Under the pieces are notes generated by a model that saw only the letters and a program-made list of their open reading frames with translations, had not been told where the DNA came from and did not search any database. Shown one piece after another: positions 1 to 8,632 of a stretch of DNA of 64,000 nucleotides. Source of the stretch: an uncultured Duncaniella sp. (GTDB lineage: Bacteria; Bacteroidota; Bacteroidia; Bacteroidales; Muribaculaceae); the NCBI GenBank assembly GCA_910587165.1, contig CAJUKP010000002.1:1-64000 (forward strand), in the 5' to 3' direction. Each line of letters starts with the position of its first letter. Position 1 is the first letter of the stretch. Made by a program: the position numbers and the translations under genes.

Positions 1-46
1 ACAGGCAGAACCAAAAACTGCAGTGCTACCATTACACCATAAGACA
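1..46 (-). tRNA. tRNA-Gln (TTG), partial, 3' part beyond window edge
   Basis: Read on the minus strand from position 46, the sequence folds as the 5' part of a tRNA: a 7-base acceptor strand TGTCTTA, T8, G9, a D arm GTGT/GCAC with a loop containing GG, and an anticodon arm GCAG/CTGC closed by a T-T mismatch. The 7-base loop TTTTGGT places TTG at the anticodon, which reads glutamine codons. The variable loop, T arm and 3' acceptor strand lie outside the window, so acceptor pairing cannot be tested. A promoter sits just upstream at 89-119. Confidence 0.75.
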
Positions 47-88
47 ATCCTTATAGCCCAAGAAGCCGTATAGCTCCCTAAAGCGATG

Positions 89-119
89 CAAAGTTAAGAA
101 TAATTCTCCGTTTTTGCAA
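89..119 (-). promoter_or_regulatory. Promoter of tRNA-Gln
   Basis: On the minus strand the bases read TTG (117-119), 20 bases, then TAACTTTG (89-96). This matches the Bacteroidetes primary-sigma consensus TTTG/TAnnTTTG with the spacing seen elsewhere in the window. Transcription would start near 82, about 36 bases before the mature tRNA end. Confidence 0.65.
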
Positions 120-175
120 TACCTCCCATTGAGTTGAATGATAAAAAAACGGAAGAAATGGAATTTTCAGATTCA

Positions 176-1330
176 TTACGACAGGGCCTCGACAATTCTA
201 CAGCAGGCCTTTCCATCGCCATAGGGGTTGACTGCACGGCTCATTTTTGAATAGTGTTCGCTATCGTCGAGGAGCGATGATAGCTCGTGGATAATTCTAT
301 CATAGTCAGTCCCGACAAGACGCACAGTTCCTGCGGAGAGTGCCTCGGGGCGTTCAGTGGTATCACGCATCACGAGTACAGGTTTCCCTAATCCGGGTGC
401 TTCCTCCTGTATACCACCGCTATCGGTAAGTACGATAGCTGATTTTTCCATGAGACATACGAATGACGCATATTCGAGTGGGTCTATGAAAAAAAGATTA
501 CCAGACTCATCATTATGGTTCTCTCCGAACACCTCTTTTATCGGACGCCTTACATTGGGATTCAGGTGCATCGGATATACGAAGTCAACATCCGGATATT
601 TCTGACTCAGTGTCTTTATGGCTTTGCAGATTGAGATGAAACCATCTCCGAAGTTTTCACGCCTATGTCCGGTGATAAGCACCATCCGGCGTCCGTTTTC
701 AAGGCGATTGAGATCATATCCGGATTCGGATATAGTTGATTCAAGTTCTGCCCTGAGGAGTTGGGATTGTCTGATCCGCTCAACCATGATCAGCAACGCG
801 TCAATCACGGTATTGCCTGTTACGGTGATCTTATCTTCGCTAATTCCTTCCTCTATCAGATTGCACCGGCTCAGAGGGGTGGGAGAGAAGTGATAGGTGG
901 CTATTCTGCCTGTGATCTGACGGTTCATTTCTTCCGGCCATGGGGAGTATATATTTCTGGTACGGAGACCGGCCTCGACATGACCCACGGGTATATGCTG
1001 ATAAAATGCTGCGAGAGCTGCGGCCATTGAGGTTGTGGTATCGCCATGGACAAGTACGATATCCGGACACGACTCTGAAAGCACATCTCTCATTCCTGTG
1101 AGTACACGTGAGGTCACATCATACAGGTCCTGACCTTGTTTCATGATATTTAAATCATAGTCAGGTTTTATACAGAAGATATCAAGCACCTGATCGAGCA
1201 TCTGACGGTGCTGTCCTGTGACACAAACAACTGTTTCGAATTTATCCGGATGTTTTTCCAGCTCTTTTACGAGTGGAGCCATTTTGATTGCCTCCGGACG
1301 GGTGCCGAAGACGAGCATTATCTTTTTCAT
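176..1330 (-). CDS. wecB: UDP-N-acetylglucosamine 2-epimerase (non-hydrolysing)
   Basis: Cytoplasmic enzyme that interconverts UDP-GlcNAc and UDP-ManNAc, a precursor for surface polysaccharides. At 384 residues it has the usual length and two-Rossmann-domain layout. Visible family motifs are FGTRPEAIKMAPL (8-20), HGDTTT (95-100), HVEAGLRT (117-124) and GHRRENFG (221-228); D97, E119, E133 and H222 correspond to the known catalytic or active-site residues of the E. coli enzyme. It is the last gene of a minus-strand operon with a flippase, pyruvyl transferase and glycosyltransferase, 13 bases after the GT32 gene, so its product most likely feeds that cluster. Identity is secure; the exact polymer is unknown. 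Confidence 0.95.
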   Translation of the reverse strand: MKKIMLVFGTRPEAIKMAPLVKELEKHPDKFETVVCVTGQHRQMLDQVLDIFCIKPDYDLNIMKQGQDLYDVTSRVLTGMRDVLSESCPDIVLVHGDTTTSMAAALAAFYQHIPVGHVEAGLRTRNIYSPWPEEMNRQITGRIATYHFSPTPLSRCNLIEEGISEDKITVTGNTVIDALLIMVERIRQSQLLRAELESTISESGYDLNRLENGRRMVLITGHRRENFGDGFISICKAIKTLSQKYPDVDFVYPMHLNPNVRRPIKEVFGENHNDESGNLFFIDPLEYASFVCLMEKSAIVLTDSGGIQEEAPGLGKPVLVMRDTTERPEALSAGTVRLVGTDYDRIIHELSSLLDDSEHYSKMSRAVNPYGDGKACCRIVEALS

Positions 1331-1343
1331 TACGTGTGGTTTC

Positions 1344-2120
1344 TTATCGTGTTATTCTGTCCCAAGTCTGTCTTAGTGCCGCTTGCAGGCCCTTGACCTT
1401 GATGAAGGCGATGAACTTGCTCACATATATGCGCATTCCCTCGGGCAAACGATGCAATCTGCGGGATACCTTTAATGCTTCGGCCTCGATGTCGCTCAGC
1501 CACGAGCCTGCGAAATGATGTATGGTCGCAGTGTTATCCGTCAGATGGATTTTGCCTGTCTCGTGCGATTTAGGGCAGAAATAGTCCTTGGGGTATATTG
1601 TGATGAGGTTGTCGAAATCCTGATAGCTGTTGTCGCATTTCAGACCTTTTTCTCTCATATATGATGTGATGATCTCGACATTCGTTACTATGTCAGGATT
1701 TCCGTTTCCGGTGATGAAATGTCGTCCGTCATAATAGTCGAGATTCTCCTTTGCCCAGATTGAGCCTTTCTCGGATGCCATTATACCGGTCGGTACGTGT
1801 GTGTCATCCTCAAACCCCGAGAATGCCTTATGTCTGAGAAAGGGATCAAGCGGGCGGAGAACCTCAACGTCAGTATCCATATATATACCACCGAAATTAT
1901 ACAGCGCATACAGACGCACCACGTCCGTGACGAATGCAAATTTCCGGGAATCGTATGCTTCGCGGGTAAATGGATAAAGATCAATATCGAAGTTGGATTC
2001 GTTCCATTCCCTTATCTCATAATCAGGGCAATACTTTTTCCATGACTCGATATATTTCTTTGCATCCTCAGGTAGCGGACGGCCGCCGAACCAGCAATAA
2101 TGAATGATCTTTGGTATCAT
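1344..2120 (-). CDS. Glycosyltransferase family 32 (capsular polysaccharide type)
   Basis: A 258-residue protein beginning MIPKIIHYCWFGG, the signature start of GT32 enzymes related to yeast Och1 and bacterial capsular sugar transferases. The metal- and nucleotide-sugar-binding DxD motif is DTD at 82-84, in the context YNFGGIYMDTDV. It probably adds one sugar to a lipid-linked oligosaccharide on the cytoplasmic face of the membrane. It lies 10 bases downstream of the F420-dehydrogenase-like gene and just before wecB in the same operon. Donor and acceptor sugars cannot be read from the sequence. The C-terminal 60 residues are basic, as is common for membrane-associated transferases. Confidence 0.88.
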   Translation of the reverse strand: MIPKIIHYCWFGGRPLPEDAKKYIESWKKYCPDYEIREWNESNFDIDLYPFTREAYDSRKFAFVTDVVRLYALYNFGGIYMDTDVEVLRPLDPFLRHKAFSGFEDDTHVPTGIMASEKGSIWAKENLDYYDGRHFITGNGNPDIVTNVEIITSYMREKGLKCDNSYQDFDNLITIYPKDYFCPKSHETGKIHLTDNTATIHHFAGSWLSDIEAEALKVSRRLHRLPEGMRIYVSKFIAFIKVKGLQAALRQTWDRITR

Positions 2121-2130
2121 GCTTTCTTTT

Positions 2131-3324
2131 TTAGAGCAGTTTCTTTATTCGTTGAAGCAATGACTTTATAAGTAATCTCTTTTTTCTTGTCCCGAGCAGC
2201 GCATCCACGCTTTTGCTTAGCCCGATTTCAGGATATAGTGACCTGAAGCGATCGACAGCTATTGATTTAAATGACGGATGCATGAGTTGCCCATTCCAGC
2301 TGATGGATTCCCTTGCTTTACGTGGTTTGATCTCGGCCGTTGACTCGGATGAGCCGATAAATTCCTCCATGAATTTCCTTCCCCGGGGGGTGTTTACAAG
2401 TATGGACGATACGCCACGTCCGGTATTATATCCGGCCTGGGCCGGTAGACCCCAGAAGTCACTCAATGTAATATCGGAAGTACGGATACTATATGCATAA
2501 GGACATTCATAGCAACAAGACCTGTAAAATAGACCTTCGATGAAGCCAAACATATAAGGATCATCGTACCAGTTTTTTCTCACGACCTTGTTATTTGAAG
2601 TGGTGTAGGACCAGATGAATTCTATCTCCCCCGAAAGCGACATAAAATCACGTTTACGGCGGAAGCGCACAGAATTTTCAATCATGCCGGGATCTTTGGC
2701 CTTGCATCGTGCGATATTATCATCCAGCAATCTCTGTGAGGGGACGCCGTGACAGACGAGATCCACAGTCAGCAGATTCTCATAATCTTTGCGCAGGAAA
2801 TTGCGCAGGCCTGCCACCTGGCAGGGGACTCCGATGAAAACCACCTGTTTCCCGGCGAGCAGATCAGCCCGAAGTGATTTATATACTCCACGGCAATCGC
2901 TTTGAACATATTTTGATCCTCGCAAAGAAGCGAGATCCGGAAGTGAATCCACACGGATGTGTTCCACATGATGGATATCTTCGCCCGAGCAGCCATATAC
3001 CACGCCTCCGGTAGATATAATGTGGGCTCCAATGGCTGTTGCGGCACCTCCGGATGACGATTTCTCAAGTTCACGGGGTAATCTCAGGGCAAATGCATAA
3101 CAATCGGAAGGGAACGATTTACTTGTGGGATTGTTGACCGGACAGACTGTTGAGCATAGTCCACAGTCGGTACACGTGGCGGTGTTTATTTTCGGATATC
3201 TGAATCCCAGTTCATCCTCGGTTATTTGTATCGACGAGTGGCCACAGACATTGACACAAGCCATACAGCCTGTGCAGAGTTCATGCTGACAAATGTCCCG
3301 GAGCATCTTTTTGTCATCTGTCAT
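2131..3324 (-). CDS. Coenzyme F420 hydrogenase/dehydrogenase beta-subunit family protein, two 4Fe-4S clusters
   Basis: A 397-residue protein whose N-terminus holds two ferredoxin-type 4Fe-4S motifs: Cys17, 20, 23, 27 and Cys51, 54, 57, 61. The rest is the F420-hydrogenase/dehydrogenase beta-subunit fold, with conserved Cys and Gly stretches such as VFIGVPCQVAGLRNF and DLVCHGVPS. A longer ATG reading frame runs to 3426, but M35 (ATG at 3322-3324) is preferred because it starts just before the ferredoxin motif and overlaps the upstream pyruvyl transferase gene by only 11 bases. In Bacteroidetes this family is often found next to polysaccharide pyruvyl transferases. The physiological reaction is unknown, and F420 itself is not expected in this lineage. 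Confidence 0.87.
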   Translation of the reverse strand: MTDDKKMLRDICQHELCTGCMACVNVCGHSSIQITEDELGFRYPKINTATCTDCGLCSTVCPVNNPTSKSFPSDCYAFALRLPRELEKSSSGGAATAIGAHIISTGGVVYGCSGEDIHHVEHIRVDSLPDLASLRGSKYVQSDCRGVYKSLRADLLAGKQVVFIGVPCQVAGLRNFLRKDYENLLTVDLVCHGVPSQRLLDDNIARCKAKDPGMIENSVRFRRKRDFMSLSGEIEFIWSYTTSNNKVVRKNWYDDPYMFGFIEGLFYRSCCYECPYAYSIRTSDITLSDFWGLPAQAGYNTGRGVSSILVNTPRGRKFMEEFIGSSESTAEIKPRKARESISWNGQLMHPSFKSIAVDRFRSLYPEIGLSKSVDALLGTRKKRLLIKSLLQRIKKLL

Positions 3325-4456
3325 GGCGTTCGAGGTTTTTGGTAAGATACTCAATGGCTTTCTTTCTCTCTGCATCAAGTGCGGAGATGACCGGACCGGT
3401 TTCATCAATGAACATATCATCGTCACTGATCGGTTCGCCCGGTATGATCAGTCTCTTGCGTGAAGCAATGAGGCTGAAAAGATTCTCGATCCTTGAGTTC
3501 TGACGGTTTGTCTCATCTTTCGGGAAACGGCGGTAGACAGCCGATGGTATCTCGAAAAGCATCGAGAATATGACTCCATGAAACGAGTCGGTCACAAAAG
3601 CTTCAGCCCCATACAGGAGATTCAGAAAATCTTCCGGTCCGGCAGGCCGCTTATCTATACCGTCGTGATTCATCAGTTCCGCATTATTCAGTATTACGAC
3701 CGGTAAGAGATTGTGTCTGCGGGAATATGCCTCGAAACTGTCGATTATATCCTTGTTGTAAGTCAGCAGATAGCAGAGGCTGTAAGGAGTGGCGCTTTCC
3801 CTGTCTGTGAGACCGAATGTCTCCTCCCACTCTTTCTTTGTCAGAAGGAGAGTAGGGTCGGGAAGCACATCTACATCATGGCCTACAGCTTTGGATACTA
3901 TGCGGGCTCCCTGTGGTTCTCTGGCTGACAGGGCATCAAATCCGAGCAACCAGGGGGTTACCATACGGAGATACTCCTCCTCATTCTCGGCAGGCATACC
4001 GAGCGAGGGTGCATAAGCCACTTTCCGCCCGTTGAAATCGGCCAGAAAGTAGTGTCGCATATTCCATTCCTGCAGTGGGAAATGTGGTGCCCATATCTGG
4101 TCGCTACCTGCAATTACCGTGTCAAATCCGGACATATCCTGAGATAGCGGCAGATACCGGTCCCTGAAATCCCTGAAAAGAGTCTGAGTCTGTTTCCAGA
4201 TGTCACGATATGCTGTCTCATTCTTGCCTCGTGATGTGAAACTACGGGCAAATCTGTAGACTCGTGATATTATGTGGCGGATAGGATTGCTGCGGTTATA
4301 AAATTCCAAGGTATATTTCATGCACAGTTCCGTGTCGTCCACAAATTTCGGCGCATATCCCATACCCTCCAGCACTTTCTTGAGTGCCAGGGCCTGGAGA
4401 TAGGTGCCGAAATTGGGAAACCCGATCCATGTCACTATGCCAATCTGTTTTCTCAT
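3314..4456 (-). CDS. Polysaccharide pyruvyl transferase family protein
   Basis: A 380-residue protein of the CsaB/WcaK-like family, which transfers pyruvate from phosphoenolpyruvate to sugars as a ketal. It has the N-terminal IVTWIGFPNFGTYLQALAL segment, the central GSDQIWAP motif and the C-terminal TDSFHGVIFSMLF motif expected of the family. The start ATG overlaps the flippase stop by 4 bases (4453-4456) and the stop overlaps the next gene by 11, so the three are translationally coupled. It probably decorates the exopolysaccharide made by this operon with pyruvate or a related acid. The sugar target cannot be predicted. Confidence 0.9.
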   Translation of the reverse strand: MRKQIGIVTWIGFPNFGTYLQALALKKVLEGMGYAPKFVDDTELCMKYTLEFYNRSNPIRHIISRVYRFARSFTSRGKNETAYRDIWKQTQTLFRDFRDRYLPLSQDMSGFDTVIAGSDQIWAPHFPLQEWNMRHYFLADFNGRKVAYAPSLGMPAENEEEYLRMVTPWLLGFDALSAREPQGARIVSKAVGHDVDVLPDPTLLLTKKEWEETFGLTDRESATPYSLCYLLTYNKDIIDSFEAYSRRHNLLPVVILNNAELMNHDGIDKRPAGPEDFLNLLYGAEAFVTDSFHGVIFSMLFEIPSAVYRRFPKDETNRQNSRIENLFSLIASRKRLIIPGEPISDDDMFIDETGPVISALDAERKKAIEYLTKNLERHDR

Positions 4457-6000
4457 TTTTTGACCGTCTTGAATGAGGTTACGAAGGATTTGATCTTACG
4501 CTCCACAAAACTTTTTTCCTCTTCATCCATACCGAGGTTGTAGACAACACAAGGAATGATGGTGAGACTCATTGCGGAGGTGAGCACGAGGCGGCCGATA
4601 TTGTCGTCGAGCAGTAGCGTGGCAGCACTGAACGCGACGGCGCAGATGACGGATACATTGAAGATTCGCCTGAGTACACTCGTGCGGTATATGTGCAATA
4701 TGTTCATGTCAAGCATCCGTTCTATAAGGCGGATACGGACATAGAGAAGCGTCAGCGATACGAGGCAATATACCAGTGTGACCGACCATGCAGGCATCCC
4801 GAGATGGAGTGCAAGCCATGACAGTGGGAAATTGAGGAACAAGACCGATGCCACGATTGTCTGATAACGACGTATGTGCCCGTATGCTTTGGCCACTGTG
4901 GCAAGAAGATTGGAGAGCGAGTCGGTCATCGCCGCGATTATGATGAGCTGGCTGAACACCACGGCATAGTCGGGCACAACACCGAGCCATAGCCGTAGAA
5001 TCACATTCATGCCTGATATAGCCGGGAGTGCGATCAGAAGCAGCAGGAAAAATGACAGACGTATCCCCCGGAAGGTGAGTGACAGCATCTCCTCGACATG
5101 GGTTGATGCATATTGCTTGATGATCTGTGGGGTGAGTGCTGTCTGGAAACTGCCGACGAATTTGTTGACGGCTCCTGAAATCTGAAGGGATATTCCGTAA
5201 CCGGCGTTACAGATGATTCCGACAAAATGATTGAGCAGCAGGCTGACTCCCTGGATGGTGAATGCCCATGCTATCTCGCCGAGCGCGCTCCAGGTGGCGA
5301 AACTGAACAGGCTCTTGAAGAGGTTGTTGTCCCAGCCAAGGCCTATTTTTATGCAGCGTATGTTGATCTTGCTCAGCATCACGAAGATGAGCAGTGATAC
5401 GGCAGATGCCGCAATGAGCAGATATCCGTACACGATGAGCGAATCATAGTCTATCCAGCTTATTGAGAATGCCACGATAAGCTTCAGTATCACCTCCGCA
5501 ATGCTTGCCCATGCAAGGAGGGCCATCTTCTCAAAAGCTATGATGAGGCCCATGAATGGGACTTGCAGTATGTTGATACCTGTGGATATGATGATCAGTT
5601 TCAGGAATATGGTGGAGGCCACGGTCTTGTCCGGAGGTATATTGAGCCATTCCCGCGTGATATAGTCACCGCACAGGAAAAAGAATAGTCCAAGTGAGAC
5701 TGCGATGATCAGATGAATGGCCAGGGAGATGTTGAATGTGAGATTGACACGGTTCAGATCCTCTTTGCCGAGTTCGAATGAAAGATAACGCTGGACCGAT
5801 ATCGACATCGAGTTGTTGATGAATCCAAGCAGACCTATCGCACCCCCCACAACACTATATATGCCGAAGTTGGCTATACCAAGGTTCTGAAGAATAATCC
5901 TTGAGGTATAGAGACTTACAGCCATGACCAAAAACATACGGATGTAAAGCATCAGAGTGTTTCTGGCTATTCGTTTGTTGTTTTCTGTGATGGTGCCCAA
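4453..6000 (-). CDS. Polysaccharide flippase (Wzx-like, MATE/MVF superfamily)
   Basis: An inner-membrane protein of 515 residues with about 12 to 14 hydrophobic helices distributed through its length, starting near residue 14 (TLMLYIRMFLVMAVSLYTSRIIL). The segment LGIANFGIYSVVGGAIGLLGFINNSMS is typical of oligosaccharide flippases of Bacteroidetes. It would move lipid-linked repeat units across the inner membrane. It is the first gene of the five-gene operon and is divergent from thrA across about 200 bases. I could not find a convincing promoter for it in 6001-6202. The start ATG at 6000 is supported by the short polar leader MGTITENNKRIARN before the first helix. Confidence 0.88.
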   Translation of the reverse strand: MGTITENNKRIARNTLMLYIRMFLVMAVSLYTSRIILQNLGIANFGIYSVVGGAIGLLGFINNSMSISVQRYLSFELGKEDLNRVNLTFNISLAIHLIIAVSLGLFFFLCGDYITREWLNIPPDKTVASTIFLKLIIISTGINILQVPFMGLIIAFEKMALLAWASIAEVILKLIVAFSISWIDYDSLIVYGYLLIAASAVSLLIFVMLSKINIRCIKIGLGWDNNLFKSLFSFATWSALGEIAWAFTIQGVSLLLNHFVGIICNAGYGISLQISGAVNKFVGSFQTALTPQIIKQYASTHVEEMLSLTFRGIRLSFFLLLLIALPAISGMNVILRLWLGVVPDYAVVFSQLIIIAAMTDSLSNLLATVAKAYGHIRRYQTIVASVLFLNFPLSWLALHLGMPAWSVTLVYCLVSLTLLYVRIRLIERMLDMNILHIYRTSVLRRIFNVSVICAVAFSAATLLLDDNIGRLVLTSAMSLTIIPCVVYNLGMDEEEKSFVERKIKSFVTSFKTVKK

Positions 6001-6146
6001 TTAAGAATAATAGTTAACCTATGTTATAGTAACGTGAATTTTTTAATTTTATTTTACCAATGGGCTTATTTTACCATCCGGTTTGCGGTTTCTACACGGG
6101 ATATATAGACTTTTTACCCGGGAAAAATTCTTTTTTGTTCATGATG

Positions 6147-6178
6147 TTTGGTTGTGGTGGCTAAAATCATTACTTTTG
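6147..6178 (+). promoter_or_regulatory. Promoter of the threonine operon
   Basis: TTTG at 6147-6150, 20 bases, then TACTTTTG at 6171-6178, a full match to the Bacteroidetes consensus. The thrA ATG follows at 6203, leaving a leader of roughly 15-18 bases. A leader this short cannot hold a threonine attenuator, so regulation would have to act by feedback on the enzyme or by a repressor. Confidence 0.75.
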
Positions 6179-6202
6179 CGTCTTTAAAAATTAAAATTCG
6201 TT

Positions 6203-8632
6203 ATGAAAGTACTGAAATTCGGTGGCTCGTCCGTGGGTAGACGGGAGGGCCTGATGAATCTCAAAAAGATAGTGGAGGAGCAGAATGCTCCCGCGATAGT
6301 GGTTGTGAGCGCTCTCGGGGGTGTCACAGATCTGCTGTTGCGCACAGCATGGCAGGCTGCCGAAGGTAATGATGCTTACCGTGATGGGATGGATGAACTT
6401 GTAAGGCGTCATCATGATCTCATCGAAAGTGCTGTCAGCGATCGTCCAGCCGAATTGACCGGACAGATCGACACTCTTCTGGCCGAGCTTGGCTCGATAT
6501 TCCATGGCTTATATCTCATAAAGGATCTCAGCGAGAAGACCAGAGCGCTGATTGTGAGCTATGGCGAGCGCCTCAGTTCGAAGATTGTGGCGAGACTTGT
6601 TCCCGGAGCCATACTGCATGATTCCCGCAGGTTTATAAAGACTGAACGTAAACATCATTGCTCAGTGCTTGCCTCGGAACTTACGGAGAAGCTGGTGGTT
6701 GATGAGTTCGGCCTTAATCCCGAAGGGATCCATATCGTGCCCGGATTCATTGCCACAGATGCCGAGACCGGTGACGTTACCAACCTTGGCCGTGGCGGCA
6801 GCGACTATACCGCCTCAATCATTGCGGCGTCTCTCGGTGCGGAAGTACTCGAGATATGGACCGATGTCGATGGTTTCATGACAGCCGATCCGAGAGTGAT
6901 CCCTACTGCATACACCATCAACGCTCTCAGCTATGTGGAGGCGATGGAGCTTTGCAACTTCGGGGCTAAGGTGATATATCCACCCACAATCTACCCTGTA
7001 TGTGTGAGGAATATCCCTATACTCGTCAAGAATACGTTCCGTCCCGAGGCGGCGGGATCTGTTATAAAGGATCGGATTGAGGATGATCGTAAGCCCATCA
7101 AGGGCATCTCGAGTATCAGCGGCACTTCCCTGATTACAGTCACGGGATTGTCGATGGTGGGTGTGATCGGTGTGAACCGGCGCATTTTTTCAGCTCTTGC
7201 AGAAAACGGGATTTCTGTTTTCCTTGTGTCGCAGGCTTCATCTGAGAACTCCACCTCAGTCGGAGTGCGTGATGCCGATGCTGCCGAGGCTGTGAGAGTG
7301 CTTGACATGGAATTCGCAAAGGAGATAGCCACCGGAGCTATGAATCCGATGCACGTGGAGACAGGCCTGGCCACCGTGGCCATTGTTGGTGAGAATATGA
7401 AACACACCCCGGGCATAGCCGGTAAGCTCTTCGGGGCTCTCGGTCGAAGCGGTATCAGTGTGATAGCCTGTGCCCAGGGCGCGAGCGAGACCAATATCTC
7501 CTTTGTTGTCGACGGACGCTTCCTGAGGAAATCACTCAATGTGATTCATGACTCTTTCTTCCTGAGTGAATATATGGAGATCAATCTCTTCATCTGTGGC
7601 ATAGGCACAGTGGGAGGTATGCTCATCGAGCAGATCGCGGCTCAGAAGGAGGAACTAATGCGCACCCACAGGCTCAAGCTAAACGTTGTCGGCATAGCCT
7701 CAAGTCACAAGGCTCTCTTCTCCCGTGAAGGCATTGATCTTGCCAACTACCGTGAGCTGCTCGCATCGGATGGAATTGAAAGCAATCCGTCACGCCTGCG
7801 CGACGGGGTTGTCGGGATGAATATCTTCAACAGTGTGTTTGTCGACTGTACAGCTTCACGTGAGGTCGCAGGCTTGTATCAGGAACTTCTCGAACATAAT
7901 ATAAATGTCGTGGCTGCCAATAAAGTGGCTGCATCAAATTCTTACGAATCATATCGTCGCCTCAAGGAGACAGCCCTTAGCCGAGGTGTGAAGTTCCTCT
8001 ATGAGACCAACGTGGGCGCCGGCCTGCCGATCATAGGAACCATTAATGATCTGCGTTCATCGGGTGACCGGATTCTAAAGATAGAGGCGGTTCTCAGTGG
8101 AACCCTCAACTATATTTTCAATGCCATTTCAGCCGATGTGCCGTTCTCCGAGACTGTCCGTCTTGCCAAGGAACTCGGATATAGCGAACCCGATCCCCGC
8201 ATAGACCTCAGTGGCGTGGATGTGATGCGTAAGCTTGTCATCCTCACACGCGAGGGTGGGTATCATGCCGAGCAAGATCAGGTGAAGCGCAACCTTTTCG
8301 TGCCGGCTGACATGATGGAGGGTTCCATCGAGGAATTCTGGCGTCGTTTGCCTGAACTCGATGCCGATTTCGAGGCCCGCCGGAAGGTGCTTGAGGCCGA
8401 AGGCAAACGTTGGCGTTTTGTAGCCAGGATGGAGCTTGGGGCCATGAGCGTGGGACTCGAGGCCGTGGATTCCCGCCATCCGTTCTATGGATTGGAGGGC
8501 TCAAACAATATAGTCATGCTCACCACCGAGCGTTATCGCGAATATCCTATGCTTATCCAGGGCTATGGAGCCGGAGCCGCGGTGACTGCGGCTGGTGTTT
8601 TCGCTAATATAATATCAACCGCCAATAACTGA
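6203..8632 (+). CDS. thrA: Bifunctional aspartate kinase / homoserine dehydrogenase I
   Basis: Carries out the first and third steps from aspartate to homoserine. The 809-residue chain has an N-terminal aspartokinase (KFGGSSVG at 5-12, GRGGSDYTA at 196-204), two ACT domains around 310-450 that should bind threonine as feedback inhibitor, and a C-terminal homoserine dehydrogenase starting with the Rossmann motif GIGTVGG (466-472). Length and order match E. coli ThrA. Its TGA stop shares one base with the next ATG at 8632, so translation is coupled to the homoserine-kinase candidate. The start ATG at 6203 is the only one next to the promoter. Confidence 0.97.
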   Translation: MKVLKFGGSSVGRREGLMNLKKIVEEQNAPAIVVVSALGGVTDLLLRTAWQAAEGNDAYRDGMDELVRRHHDLIESAVSDRPAELTGQIDTLLAELGSIFHGLYLIKDLSEKTRALIVSYGERLSSKIVARLVPGAILHDSRRFIKTERKHHCSVLASELTEKLVVDEFGLNPEGIHIVPGFIATDAETGDVTNLGRGGSDYTASIIAASLGAEVLEIWTDVDGFMTADPRVIPTAYTINALSYVEAMELCNFGAKVIYPPTIYPVCVRNIPILVKNTFRPEAAGSVIKDRIEDDRKPIKGISSISGTSLITVTGLSMVGVIGVNRRIFSALAENGISVFLVSQASSENSTSVGVRDADAAEAVRVLDMEFAKEIATGAMNPMHVETGLATVAIVGENMKHTPGIAGKLFGALGRSGISVIACAQGASETNISFVVDGRFLRKSLNVIHDSFFLSEYMEINLFICGIGTVGGMLIEQIAAQKEELMRTHRLKLNVVGIASSHKALFSREGIDLANYRELLASDGIESNPSRLRDGVVGMNIFNSVFVDCTASREVAGLYQELLEHNINVVAANKVAASNSYESYRRLKETALSRGVKFLYETNVGAGLPIIGTINDLRSSGDRILKIEAVLSGTLNYIFNAISADVPFSETVRLAKELGYSEPDPRIDLSGVDVMRKLVILTREGGYHAEQDQVKRNLFVPADMMEGSIEEFWRRLPELDADFEARRKVLEAEGKRWRFVARMELGAMSVGLEAVDSRHPFYGLEGSNNIVMLTTERYREYPMLIQGYGAGAAVTAAGVFANIISTANN

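Noticed and set aside
2131..3324. Evidence for F420-dependent or methanogen-type metabolism
   Set aside because: The family name reflects homology only. The gene sits in a polysaccharide operon and no F420 biosynthesis gene is present.
176..6000. Recently acquired genomic island or mobile element
   Set aside because: The cluster has accessory-type genes, but I saw no integrase, transposase, terminal repeat or attachment-site duplication. The neighbouring tRNA-Gln is a possible integration site, but no repeat of its end was found in the window.
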